Assembly: GCA_019279435.1 (NCBI GenBank)
Contig: JAAALK010000287.1
Coordinates: 62,003,144-62,067,143 of the forward strand
Length of the DNA: 64,000 nt
Source of the DNA: Zizania palustris
Lineage: Eukaryota > Streptophyta > Magnoliopsida > Poales > Poaceae
Reading direction: 5' to 3'
Shown: positions 34,951-46,596 of the stretch, piece after piece
Position numbering within the stretch: the stretch's first letter is position 1
Layout of the letters: the number at the start of each line of letters is the position of its first letter
Notes under the pieces: model-generated
What the model was told of the DNA's origin: nothing
Seen by the model: the letters and a program-made list of their open reading frames with translations, nothing else
The model's database searches: none
Translations under genes and position numbers: made by a program

Positions 34951-34964
34951 AAGAAGGATAGGAT
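34951..34964 (+). other. Putative polypurine tract before the middle gypsy LTR
   Basis: AAGAAGGATAGGAT immediately precedes TGTAAC of the LTR at 34965. It is identical before LTR3 (41856-41869). Confidence 0.55.
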
Positions 34965-36203
34965 TGTAACATCCCAGGAATTAAAAATAAATAAAATAAG
35001 GAAAATTAATTTTCAGGAATTTAAAGAAATTAGTTAATTAAGAAAAGACTAAAAGAACCCTATTAAAGCCAAACAAGGGGAAATACTTTGCATTTTAACC
35101 GGAGAAATTTATGGTGGAATCTAGAGGCCAAGAAATATTTTTAGGAATTTTTACAAAATTTTATCAATAGTGATGCAACCTCTAAGCAAATAAATGATTT
35201 ACTAGAATTATTTTAATTGAAAAATGCATTTAAAACCCCTGTGGGCCGCAACCCCGAATTCACTCTTGGCCTAGCCTAGTCCAAGCCGTGTGGCACTAAC
35301 CTGTGGGGTCCGCCTGTCGGCGCGCCCTCCCTCCCTCTCTCTCGCCCGCGCCCGCCTTGGCCCCACCCGTCAGCCTCGCTAGCACGCCCCTCAGCCTCTG
35401 ACCGCCCAGGCCCGTCTATCGGCCCCTTTCCTTTTTCACACGCCCACTGACAGGTGGGACCCACCTTTCAGATGCTTCTTCTCCGATGGAAGGGGATCCC
35501 CCTTTCCTTTCTGGTTCCATACGGAAGGTTTTGACATGAGTTCCTATGGTATGAGTCATCTCGTTACACTTTGGTGTATGGGATGAGTGCGTGCCTTGTG
35601 GGTACAGTAGTACACCTCTGATCAGAGTTTAAATCTTTTCGAAAAGCCGAGCCCATGGTCAAGGGCAGGTTGTGTGACTTCTTGCAGTTAGTTTACTATT
35701 GCTTGAATGTTTGTGTTATTCATGGTATGTAAGGACTGTTGAGCGAGGGTGGGCTGACTGTACCCCTCGAGTTAGAAGTGATGCATTACACATGTTTAAT
35801 TTTCCATACTAATAACTTGCTCACATTTAATGCTTTACAATTATGCTCTTCCGCAAAATTAGCCACTACCTTCCTTGTTATTACTCTGCATTATATTTGC
35901 ATCCGGTGGCCTGCTGAGTACGATTGTACTCACCCCCGTTGACTTACACCACCAGAGCCTGTCTACTACGAGGAGGATGAAGGTCTGGAGTAGCGACCCA
36001 GTCAAGGTGAGACTGGAAGGAGGCGTTCATCTAGGACCCTTATTTTATTAGTTTCTCTTTACTTTAACACTTTTGTACTAATATGGTCTACGAACTATGA
36101 ATGCTTGCCATATTGTACACCGTCGTGTGATGAACGTCTTGTTTTTATTGATTTTCTATGGAATTTCAATAAAAGTCTGGATTTATTAAATCTAGGCGTT
36201 ACA
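34965..36203 (+). repeat. Chimeric middle LTR of the gypsy element
   Basis: Only 1,239 bp. Bases 34965-35514 match the first ~550 bp of LTR3 (41870-42419). Bases 35515-36203 match the last 689 bp of LTR1 (28610-29298). Everything between, including the TATTTAAG region and the hairpin, is absent. The junction at 35514/35515 (TTTCTGG/TTCCATACGG) has at most one or two bases of homology. This is the breakpoint of the tandem duplication, so copy 2 has no intact promoter of its own. Confidence 0.93.
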
Positions 36204-36340
36204 AGATGGTATCAGAGCTGACTTGACTGTAGGAAGCCAAATAGGCCTGACCCTATGACTTATATTTACCATATTTTTCTTACAAACTACTTACTCCCTC
36301 GTCTTTCAGAATTTTTACCAAAAATTTCTCTCTTTTGTAG

Positions 36341-37156
36341 ATGCCGGTCCATACCATGAGTGGGACTCTCCGTGATGAGGCTGGGTTCGTTCACGAGCTT
36401 CACATGCTCGTTAACTTCCTCGGATTCGAGCATGAGCCTGTGTTCCACGGGGTCTTCCCCGATGAGAACGAGAGCTACTACGAGGTCACCGTCGTCATCC
36501 GCCCCTCCTCCTCACAGCCAGCTCACACTTATAGAGTCAGAGGACCTACCTTCTTGGGAGCCAGCTAGCGCACCGCCCTTCAGACCCTCTCTGAGCTTCG
36601 AGTGATCTATGACAGCCAGCTCTACGACTCAGACTACCGCTTCATGCCCATGCGCACTCTAGGGAGTCATTGCAGCGTCTACGTCAGCACCTTCTCCCAG
36701 CATCACTCCACCATCAACCACACCATACGTCTACTAGAGGCGATGGACGATCTTCACACGGAGGCCGTACTCGACGCCGACAGCCAGCGCGACTCCATCG
36801 ACTACTACCACCACTCATCAGAGATCCTGAACCGTGAGAACGGAGAGCTTCGTCGCCAGATCCAGCAGGGGCGCCGCTTAGCCACCGAAGCAGAGGAGTT
36901 GCGGCGTCAGAATGAAATTCCGCGCCAAGGCATCACCGACACCACCTAGTTGCGTCGACAGGTAGAGGAGATGCAGAAGGACCTAGAGGAGGTTGCTCTC
37001 CTTCCGCCACGCAAGCGGAAGTCACTCCGGATCGCTTCGGCCAGGCCCAAGAGGATCTCTCACAGCGTCCCTCCCGCCGGGCCCTCCAGCTCCACCACCC
37101 TTGCACCGACCATCTCCGCCGAGCCGATGATCGAGCCCTCCCCCGAGCTATTTTAG
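36341..37156 (+). pseudogene. Extra ORF upstream of gag (orf0-like), gypsy copy 2
   Basis: Same frame and same two internal TAG codons as copy 1 (here at 36566 and 36947). It differs by a few residues: Arg to His in ELHMLV, Arg to Cys in SHCSVY, and Asp to Glu in SSEILN. Identity of the stops shows they predate the duplication. Confidence 0.72.
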
Positions 37157-37345
37157 ACGTAGCTTACGATTGATTGTTTCAATTGTTTTGTTTTAATTGT
37201 ATTGCCACTCATGTCAGATATAAGGCATAAGTGAAGACTAAATAAGAATCAGAATGTAATAATCCAAGTTTAAGACTTTTGAAATAAAAGATTAGTTGTT
37301 TTCCCTCTAAAAGTATATGCCTTCTTTGGAAACCCTCACTTCAGG

Positions 37346-38518
37346 ATGACCAATAACCAAGGATCCAATGCCCCTCAGAACGGGGATGGCACCGGAAATC
37401 TGCCTCAGTGGGGAGCGATGGGACAACGGTAGGCCCTAGTCGCCAACTACACCACGTTGGCCGAGATGATGGCCAATCAGAACCAACTAATTGCTACGCT
37501 GCTGAACTAGATGCAGCAACAATAGAACCAGATGCAGGAGCAAGAAGCTCAACTTTTTCATTTGCATCAGCAACAGCTAGAGCCTCCTCGACCAGCTACC
37601 CCGGCACCGGCACCGGGCTCCCAACTGTCAGAGTTCCTACGTGTCTGGCCTCCCATCTTCTCCAGCACCACCAACCCGATGGAAGCGGGTGACTGGTTGA
37701 GGACTATTGGGAAGAAGATGGATCTTCTGCCATGCACCGAGCAGGAGAGAGTGGTCTTCGCTACTCACCAGCTCTAGGGTCCCGCCATAGAGTGGTGGGA
37801 CAATCTGCGCAAGACCCTAATAGAGGGCAATGTCCACACTTGGGCAGAGTTCTTCGCCGCTTTCTGTGCTGCCCACGTCCCTGATGACATAATTGGCCAA
37901 AAGCAGTAGGAGTTCTGGGATCTGCAACAAGGAAGCAGGTCCGTTACAGAGTACCTGCACGAGTTCAACCGACTAGCCCGATATGCTCCAGAAGAAGTCC
38001 ACACTAATGCGGCCCGGCAGTCCAAATTTCTCTGGGGACTGAAGGATGAGCTTTCCCTTCAGCTGGTCTCCGGAGATTATGCCAACTTTCAGAAGTTGGT
38101 GAACAAGGCTATCATTCAAGAGACCGAGCAGAACAAGGTCGACTTGAAGAAGAAGAGGATGATCGCCTTCCGTCAGAACCAGGGAATGGCATAGAGGCCA
38201 CGTTACGCACCTCTCCCACCGGTGCCCTAGTATCACCCGTGCCCCGTCTACAGGCCAGCTCCACCAGCCAACAACCCGGGAACTGGACATCCTCGCCCCA
38301 CTCCCGCCGCACCAGCTGCTCTACCCGCCCCAGCCAAGAAAGAAGATGTCTTGCGTGACAAGCACGGCAAGCCGGTTATCTGCTTCAACTGTCGTCAGGA
38401 GGGACACTACTCCCATCAGTGTCCCCATCCCAAGCGTCCGCAAGGAGTCACGACAAATCCTGCCGTCCGCGCTCGCATCAACCACGTCTCCACCGAAGAA
38501 GCTCAGGCTGCACCGGAG
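37346..38518 (+). pseudogene. Gypsy gag, copy 2
   Basis: Equivalent of 30441-31613, offset by 6,905 bp. It has the same seven TAG codons and the same CCHC knuckle. Small differences include GKPVICF for GKSVICF and a GAG for GTG codon after the TAG at 37907. Like copy 1 it cannot be translated in full. Confidence 0.85.
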
Positions 38519-41500
38519 ATAGTCATGGGTAAGTTTACAGTAAATTCAGCACCTGCAGTGGTTTTATTTGACACTAGAGATACACATTCATTCATCTCAA
38601 CAAGTTTTGTGGAAACTTATAACCTGAATAAATGCGAATTAGCAAGACCGGTACTGATAGCCACCCTAGGCAAACAGAACCAAGCCCGCTCTTATAGTTC
38701 ACGGGTATGGGTAGATATCCAAGACACCATATTCTGGGCCGACCCCATTCTGATAGAATGCCAAGGTTTGGACCTGATCTTAGGAATGGATTGGCTCAAC
38801 AAACACCAAGGAGTGATAAGGTGCGCCCGATGGCAAGTGACCGTGACTAGTGAAGAAGGGACTGTCGTCACATTTCAGATGCCAAGTCAGAAGTCCAGAA
38901 AACCTTGTCTGCATCAGATTACCCTAGAAGAGATACCAGTAGTCTGTGAGTACCCGGATGTCTTTCCGGAGGATTTAATAGGGATGCCACCCAAGAGGGA
39001 CATTGAGTTCAGGATCGGCCTAGTGCCCGGGACCACTCCCATCTCCAAGCGACCTTACCGGATGGCCGTCAACGAGCTAGTAGAAATGAAGCAGCAACTA
39101 GAAGACCTAGAGAGAAAGGGATACATCAGACCCAACACATCCCCGTGGGGAGCCCCCATCATCTTCGTCGAGAAGAAGGAAGACAAGGCTAAGTGTATGT
39201 GCGTAGATTATCGTGCCTTGAATGAGGTGACCATCAAGAACAAGTACCCTCTACCTAGGATTGATGATCTGTTCGATCAACTGAAAGGAGCCACAGTGTT
39301 CTCCAAGATCGACCTCTGGTCCGGCTATCATCAGCCGAGGATTCGAGAGGAAGACATACCTAAGACGACATTCACCTCCCACTATGGGCTATATGAGTGC
39401 ACTGTCATGTCCTTTGGATTGACCAGCGCCCCGACCTTCTTCATGAATATGATGAATAAGGTGTTCATGGAATATTTAGACAAGTTCATCGTGGTGTTTA
39501 TAGATGATATCCTCATCTATTCCAAGAGCAAAGAAGAGCATGAAACCCACATCCGGTTGACCCTAGGAAAACTCAGGGAGCATCAGTTATATGCCAAGTA
39601 CAACAAGTGCAAATTTTGGATGGCAGAAGTAAAGTTCCTAGGGCACATTATCTTAGCAAAAGGTATTGTGGTACACCCTGCCACCGTGGGAGCAGTTACA
39701 GATTGGCTGCCACCCACCAACGTATCTGAGATACGAAGTTTTCTGGGCTTAGCAGGATACTACCGACAGTTTATTGAGAACTTCTCCAAGATAGCAAAGC
39801 CTATGATCAAGTTACTTTAGAAGGGAGAAAAGTTCGAATGGACTCCAGAATGCGAGGAGAGCTTTTAGACCCTCAAGTCACGATTGGTGTCAGCACCTAT
39901 ATTGACACTACCAGATATAAGGAAGGACTTCCATGTTTATTGCGACACATCTCATCAGGTTTTGAGATGTGTTCTTATGCAAGACAGAAAGGTTGTCTCA
40001 TACGCCTCCCGACAATTGAGGCCCCATGAGCTGAACTACCCCACCCATGACCTGGAATTGGCTGCAGTAGTGCACGCTCTGAAGATATGGAGGCACTATT
40101 TGGTTGGAAACTGATGCGAAGTTTTCACGGACCACAAAAGTTTGAAGTATATCTTCACGCAGTCGGATATCAACCTTAGGCAAAGGCGATGGCTAGAATT
40201 GATAAAGGACTACGACCTAGGCATTCATTACCATCTCGACAAAGCAAACATGGTGGCTGATGCGTTGAGTCATAAAGGATATTGTACCGCCATCGTGGTT
40301 CAAGATCACGCGCCTTTGCTATATAAGGAAATGGAAAAGCTAAACCTCGAGATCACCACGGGTGCCTATTTAGCCACCCTTGAGGCCAGACCTGTCCTGT
40401 TCGAGCAGATCCATGAAGCACAGTTAGAAGACCCGGATATAGCAACGATCAAGAAGAGCATGAGGCAGGGCAAGGCCCCAGGATTCTCAGAAGATGAGAA
40501 CGACACCATATGGTTCGGAACCAGGATCTGTGTGCCCGATAAACTGGAGATAAAGACCCTTATTCTAAGAGAGGCCCATGACACTCTGTACTCCATTCAC
40601 CCCGGTAGTACAAAGATGTACCAGGACTTGAAGAAACGATATTGGTGGGTCAGTATGAAGAAGGATATTGCTCAGTTCGTAGCAGAATGTGACACCTGCC
40701 GGCGAGTGAAGGCAGAGCATCAAAGACCAGCAGGGTTGTTGCAGCCCCTTAAAGTGCCTGAATGGAAATGGGAAGAGATCGGTATGGATTTCATCACCAG
40801 ACTCCCAAAGACCCATGCCGGATATGACTCTATATGGGTAATCATCGATCGACTTACGAAGGTAGCCCACTTCATAGCTGTCAAGACGACCTTCAATGGC
40901 CCTAAACTGGCAGAGTTGTACATGGCCTGCATAGTATGTCTTCATGGAGTGCCCAAAAAGATAGTCTCTGATAGAGGGAGTCAGTTCACGTCTCGGTTCT
41001 AGAAAAACCTTCAAGAGGAAATGGGAATGAGACTGAACTTCAGCACAACATACCACCCCCAGACGGATGGACAAACTGAGAGGGTGAATCATATATTGGA
41101 GGATACGCTTAGGGCATGTGCCCTGGACTATGGAGGAACATGGGACAAGAGTCTGCCGTACGCCGAGTTCTCGTACAATAATAGCTATCAAGCCAGCCTT
41201 CAGATGTCCCCATTTGAAGCCTTATATGGACGCAAGTGCAGAACGCCTTTACTTTGGGATCAGACTGGTGAATCTCAGGTTTTTGTTACGAACATCCTCA
41301 GGGAAGCTGAAGAGAAAGTAAGGATCATCTGGGAAAGATTGAAGACAACCCAATCTCGACAGAAGAGCTATGCGGATAATCGCCGTCGAGATCTAGCCTT
41401 TGAAGATGGAGATCATGTCTACCTCTGGGTTACTCCCCTCCGTGGCACTCAAAGGTTTAACATGAGAGGGAAATTAGTGCCTCGATACGTTGGACCCTTC

Positions 41501-41827
41501 CCAATTATCTGACGTCAAGGTGAGGTCGCTTACCAGTTGGAGCTACCACCATCATTGGCTGGGGTACATGACGTGTTTCACGTGTCGCAACTAAAGAAGT
41601 GCCTTCGAGTTCCGATAGAGCAGGTTGATCTTCAGCAGTTGAATATACAAGAGGAAATGACCTATGTTGAGAAGCCCGTCAGAATCTTAGAAGTCAAAGA
41701 AAGGACTACCAGGAGTCGAGTCATCCGCTTTTGCAAGGTCTAGTGGAGCAACCATCCCGTAGAGGAAGCTACTTGGGAGAAAGAAGAGGAACTAAAAGCG
41801 CAGCACCCGGAGCTATTCGAGGAGTGA
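38519..41827 (+). pseudogene. Gypsy pol with chromodomain, copy 2
   Basis: Equivalent of copy 1 pol, with the same altered protease triad (D-T-R), RT FIDDILIYS, integrase and chromodomain. It has six premature stops (TAG at 39818, 39866, 41000 and 41741; TGA at 40112 and 41510). At 41534, where copy 1 has TAG, copy 2 keeps CAG and reads VAYQLELPP. Other replacements are His for Arg in TSHYG, Ser for Asn in LTSAP, Lys for Gln in LAKGI and Glu for Asp in IWERL. It ends at TGA 41825-41827. Confidence 0.9.
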
Positions 41828-43416
41828 TCCGAATCTCGAGGATGAGATTCTCTATAAGAAGGATAGGATTGTAACATCCCAGGAATTAAAAATAAATAAA
41901 ATAAGGAAAATTAATTTTCAGGAATTTAAAGAAATTAGTTAATTAAGAAAAGACTAAAAGAACCCTATTAAAGCCAAACAAGGGGAAATACTTTGCATTT
42001 TAACCGGAGAAATTTATGGTGGAATCTAGAGGCCAAGAAATATTTTTAGGAATTTTTACAAAATTTTATCAATAGTGATGCAACCTCTAAGCAAATAAAT
42101 GATTTACTAGAATTATTTTAATTGAAAAATGCATTTAAAACCCCTGTGGGCCGCAACCCCGAATTCACTCTTGGCCTAGCCTAGTCCAAGCCGTGTGGCA
42201 CTAACCTGTGGGGTCCGCCTGTCGGCGCGCCCTCCCTCCCTCTCTCTCGCCCGCGCCCGCCTTGGCCCCACCCGTCAGCCTCGCTAGCACGCCCCTCAGC
42301 CTCTGACCGCCCAGGCCCGTCTATCGGCCCCTTTCCTTTTTCACACGCCCACTGACAGGTGGGACCCACCTTTCAGATGCTTCTTCTCCGATGGAAGGGG
42401 ATCCCCCTTTCCTTTCTGGCGACCCCCTTCCGTTTTCCCGCCGCCGGCCGCCTCTATCCGCTAGGATTTGCCCCGGATTCATTCCCCCCGACCGCAGGCG
42501 ATCGCATGCCATCAAAAGCAGATGCATTATGGCCCATTTGGAAGCTTACCGAGAGTTTGGAAACCCTCCCTGGAGATCATGGGAAACCTTTGGTTCCCTT
42601 CCCATTTTACGCCGGCGAGCCCCCTATTTAAGCCCCATCGAGCACCGCTCTCCAGCCACTCATCCCTAGCCCAAGCCAGTGCATTCCAGAGCGCCGCCAC
42701 CCATTTTCCGGCCTTCACCCCTGCTCCACCTCTGGCTGCCGCTCGCCGCCGCCTCAGGCCCCCGCCGACCACGCCATCGCCACCGTCAGGATCCCCGTCG
42801 ACCACCCGTCACCGGCCTCCCCTTGATTGGCCATAAGGACCACCGGACCGCCGCCGCCATCGTTGACCCGAAGGTCTCCTCCGTCTACCCTCGCCGCTGG
42901 TCATCGTCAGTCACCGGCCGCTGCCATCTCCGGTACCATCGCGTTCCCCATGCTTCCCTTGTTCCATTTCCACCGGTAGATAGCTCTTTAGGCCCTCGCC
43001 GTCGTCGTCATCACCGTGCCCGAGCCCTCCAGAGCTGGGAACGAAGGGGTATTTGCCCCCTTAGCGCGTGCTGTGCCAGATTGCATCCAGGCCGCACGAT
43101 CGCACCTGGATAGGGATTAAATCCCTTGTGGAATTTAATCCTAGCCATCCATCTGCGCCGAACCGGTATAGGGCCATCTGGGCCATCCGTTTCCACTCAA
43201 CCCCCGCCGGTCCACGCGCACAGTGCGCTGGTCCGTGGTGAGCCCGGCTCACCGTAGATCAGAGACTGTTTTCCTGTTTAAATAAAATTCAAAAAAATGG
43301 TTTAAACTTTGAAAAATCATAACTTGTTTAATTTAACTCCAAATTTCACTATTCAAATTTTGTTAAATCCATATTTTTATTCTCTACATTTTGATGCCAT
43401 AAAAACAGTAGGTTTA

Positions 43417-43584
43417 TGTTGGACCGGAAACGGCGACCAGAGGGGGGGGGGTGAATGGGAGCTTTTAAAAATTTCAGGCTAAAAACAACCTTCGGTTTTA
43501 AAACTATCTTCTGCGGAACAGGCTTCGAACACTACCTTCGAAGGTCTGGTTCGGAGGTACTTCGACAGCTCCGAGCACAGGCTT
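43417..43584 (-). repeat. Terminal LTR remnant of element B (168 bp)
   Basis: Matches the first 168 bases of the full LTR at 44579 (TGTTGGACCGG...). LTR then passes into gag at GGCTT/GTGGTATTTGG, with TT shared. Confidence 0.88.
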
Positions 43585-44514
43585 GTGGTATTTGGGGCGC
43601 TCACTCTCATCTCTCTTTTTGAGCTTAGGGCAATTAGCCTTGATGTGAGAAGTGTCACCGCATTCAAAACAACCACCAAAACCACTTCTCCTCTAATCTC
43701 GTCTCTCATGATGAAAACGGGTGAACCTTCTGGCAATGAGAGCAAGCTCATCATCAGCTAGAGTGTCCACCTGCTCCTTTGTGACGGAGACCAGAGAGGA
43801 CAAAGCAAAACCATCTGCAAAAACACAAGTACCAGATGTGCTTGGTTCTGCAGTGGTGCCACGGCTAGTGCTAGAAACCAATGCCAATGGCTGTGGCAAA
43901 GAGCTTCTGTGCACTGCAAGAGATGCCTTGGCAATCTCTGTGGACTTCAGCTTGCTAAAGAGTTCATCACAGGTCAATGTGTCATAACCTGTGGACTCCT
44001 CAATGCTGGATATCTTTACTTCCCATATGCTACGGTCAAGAGCATAGAGAAGCTTGATAGCCCTATCATGATCACTGTAAGCAAGCGTCCCGTTGGATCG
44101 CAAGTTACTCACTATCGCGTCAAAGCGAGAAAACATGGCATCTATAGATTCACCAGGTGCCTGCACAAACAGCTGATACTGTTGATTGTAGGTGCTTTGG
44201 CGCCTGGCCTTAATCTGAGTAGAGCCCTCATGAAAGACAGTGAGCGTTGTCCAAATCTCCCTAGCAGTCCTAAGGTGCTGCACCCTATCGAACTCACTTC
44301 TACTCAAACCGATGAACAATATGTTTCTTGCCTTGGAATTGGCATTATACTGATCCTTCTCTGTTTGAGAGGTGCGAGTCTCAGGGATGGAGTATTGTGA
44401 GTCCACAATCTCCCAAATTGCATTTCCTTGGCTTAACAAGTAAGCCTCCATGCGCACCTTCCAGTATGCAAAATCTTTCCCATCGAACAGAGGAATTTTA
44501 CTGCCTCTATCCAT
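43585..44514 (-). pseudogene. Gag fragment of element B (N-terminus through zinc knuckle)
   Basis: Starts at ATG 44514 (MDRGSKIPLFDGKDF) and is open for 273 codons, ending TAG at about 43693. The CCHC knuckle follows (region 43610-43680), and the sequence stops at the LTR junction. It keeps CAA CAG where element A has CAA TAG, so this stretch is better preserved. It contains the gag part that is deleted from element B's main internal domain. Confidence 0.82.
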
Positions 44515-44564
44515 GTCACCAACAGATCACAAAACCGGTTAAGGTCAACTGGTGATCTTAACCT

Positions 44565-44576
44565 GCTCTGATACCA
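44565..44576 (-). other. Primer-binding site, left copy of element B
   Basis: TGGTATCAGAGC on the minus strand, two bases inside the LTR end. An exact match to the usual plant initiator-Met PBS. Confidence 0.85.
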
Positions 44577-44578
44577 AT

Positions 44579-46596
44579 TGTTGGACCGGAAACGGCGACC
44601 AGAGGGGGGTGAGTTGGAGCTTTTAAAAATTTCAGGCTAAAAACAGCCTTCGGTTTTAAAACTGTCTTCTGCGGAACAGGCTTCGAACACTACCTTCGAA
44701 GGTCTGGTTCAGAGGTACTTCGACAGCTCCGAGCACAGGCTTCGCAGGAGCAAAAGTTTGAAGCCAAGAAGACTTCGCTCTACTAACAACCCTCGAAAAT
44801 CTACTCTGCTAAGTTAGTGCAGGCTCCGCACACGGGGAGCTTCGAGCAAGCTTCACACTTCACCCTTCGCAAGAGTGGACAACCCTCTGAGGACTTCGAC
44901 CAAGTACTTGGCAGCAACAACTGGTGCTGGGCTTCGTACACGAAGGTCTAAACGCACACAAATGGACTACGCTAAGGGCTTCGACACAAGAAGCAAAACG
45001 GGCCTCGATCAGGGCTTCGCTAGTAAGCAGCGAGGTCTCACCTCCTGTTACACAGAGCGAACGCACACTGACAAAACACACTTCGCACAGAAACAACCTA
45101 CGCCTCGACAGGCTTCGGTGCACTACAACAAGCGAGGTATGTAACGCGAGCTCAAGCAAAAAGCACAAAGAAGCAGGGCTTCGCCGCTTGAACAAGGAAC
45201 ACAAAATGAATTGAACTCTGGATGAATACAGCGAGGTATGTGGCTACAGGAGCTCAACAGTAAATGCTCAAAGTGTTAAATGTTACCTACCGAGCCCCCA
45301 TATTTATAGCCCACAGTTCACCCAAAGGAAATGACTACACTACCCCTAGGGTTTACAAAGGATTTGTCTCTACAGAACTAAGGGGTACAAAAGGTAGTCC
45401 ACCTTTATTCTGGAGGCTTCTCTGTCAGCTTTGCAGAGGGGACAGTGTCAGCCTTTTACAGAACAGACAGTGTCAGCCTTTGCAGTCTTTGACCTTCTGG
45501 AGCCTCCCTTCGCACGCGAGGGTGCGGTAGCTTCGGCGAGAAGCCTTGAGCCAGACGGCCTTCGCTTCGCCGAAGATGGCCTCCGATACAGTGACGGTTT
45601 TGAGCCGAAGCCGTCAAAGCCCTTGGGCCTTCGCACCAACACCCCCGGAGTGGACCACCACGGCTTCGCAGCTTCACCTAGCTCGAACTCCGTCAGTCCG
45701 TGTACCGAAGCCATGCAGGCCGAAGCACCTCAAGTCAACCATGCTCCGGAGCTAGCCTCGCTCCGAAGCCTTCCTCCCTCCGAAGCCCCACCTTCGGAGT
45801 ACCACCCTTCGAAGTCCCTCCTTCGTCCAAGGCCTCCGCATGAAGCATTCCATGAGCACTTCGTCGCAGTGTCTCTCCCCGAGCACACTCCTCGACGAGC
45901 CTCACCCGGACCATGCCTTCGATGCGCCTCGACTTCTGAGACCTTCGTCGGGTACCTTCGAATGTCTCCCTCCGGAGCACACTTCGAATTCCTTGCCTCC
46001 GTAGAGGACTTGATCCATCCAACTCCGAAGTCACTCCTTCCGGAGTACCTTCGAAGTGCCTCACCTCCGAGGACTTTGTCCCGGAGCACCTTCAGCCGGA
46101 GCCACGCTCCGCACTCTCTGCCTTCACCTGGCACGCCTCGACCCGAGGACTGACCCGGACCACCTTCGCAGCCACCGTGACGGAGCTCCCCGCTCCCCTG
46201 GCATCAAGCCTCCCGCTTGACCCAGGTTCACCTGCTACGAACCTTGTCCGTCGCCTCCGAAGTCCCTGCGCACCACAGACAAGGAAACAAGTGTATCCAG
46301 TACTCCGGAGACCTCTCCAGGTTAGCAACCTCCGGCACACACTCCGGTGTACCGCCCAAAGTACCGAAGCCTTCGGTACGAACCCAGTCATCGTGCACTG
46401 TCGGACCCCTCCGACAAGCACACTCCGCTGCAACAGCTGCAGCAAGCAAACACCGAACACCCTTCGGTGAAACCACCTCCGAACACCCTTCGGAGGTCCA
46501 ACCTCCGAACCCCCTTCGGAGGTACCCTTCGAACAGAGGGTAAAAATCCTGTCAATCACTCATCACAAAACACCGAAACCAACCCTTGGTTTCTCA
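44579..46596 (-). repeat. Middle full-length LTR of element B
   Basis: 2,018 bp. TATA box TATAAATA on the minus strand at 45301-45308. The long frames inside it (for example 45431-46153) are by-products of a GC-rich, TTCG-repetitive sequence and are not genes. Confidence 0.9.
46361..46522 (-). repeat. Row of five perfect stem-loops in the U3 of element B's LTR
   Basis: GTACCGAA/TTCGGTAC (46361-46379), TGTCGGA/TCCGACA (46399-46416), CACCGAA/TTCGGTG (46451-46469), CCTCCGAA/TTCGGAGG (46476-46496) and CCTCCGAA/TTCGGAGG (46502-46522). Loops are 3-5 bases, mostly C. The same set is in the right LTR, 8,011 bp further on. Confidence 0.85.

Noticed and set aside
33660..41191. 208-codon minus-strand frames at 33660-34286 and 40565-41191, conserved between the two gypsy copies
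   Set aside because: They are antisense to integrase. They look conserved only because of the tandem duplication, and no domain is recognisable.
28610..42419. The gypsy tandem repeat as an assembly artefact
   Set aside because: About 20 substitutions separate the copies, including a copy-specific stop at 34629, and the junction is a unique chimera. A simple duplication of contigs would give identical copies. Long reads would settle it.
42320..43260. Open frames of up to 144 codons in the GC-rich part of gypsy LTR3 and the equivalent part of LTR1
   Set aside because: They are not conserved in frame between LTR1 and LTR3 and are best seen as LTR sequence.
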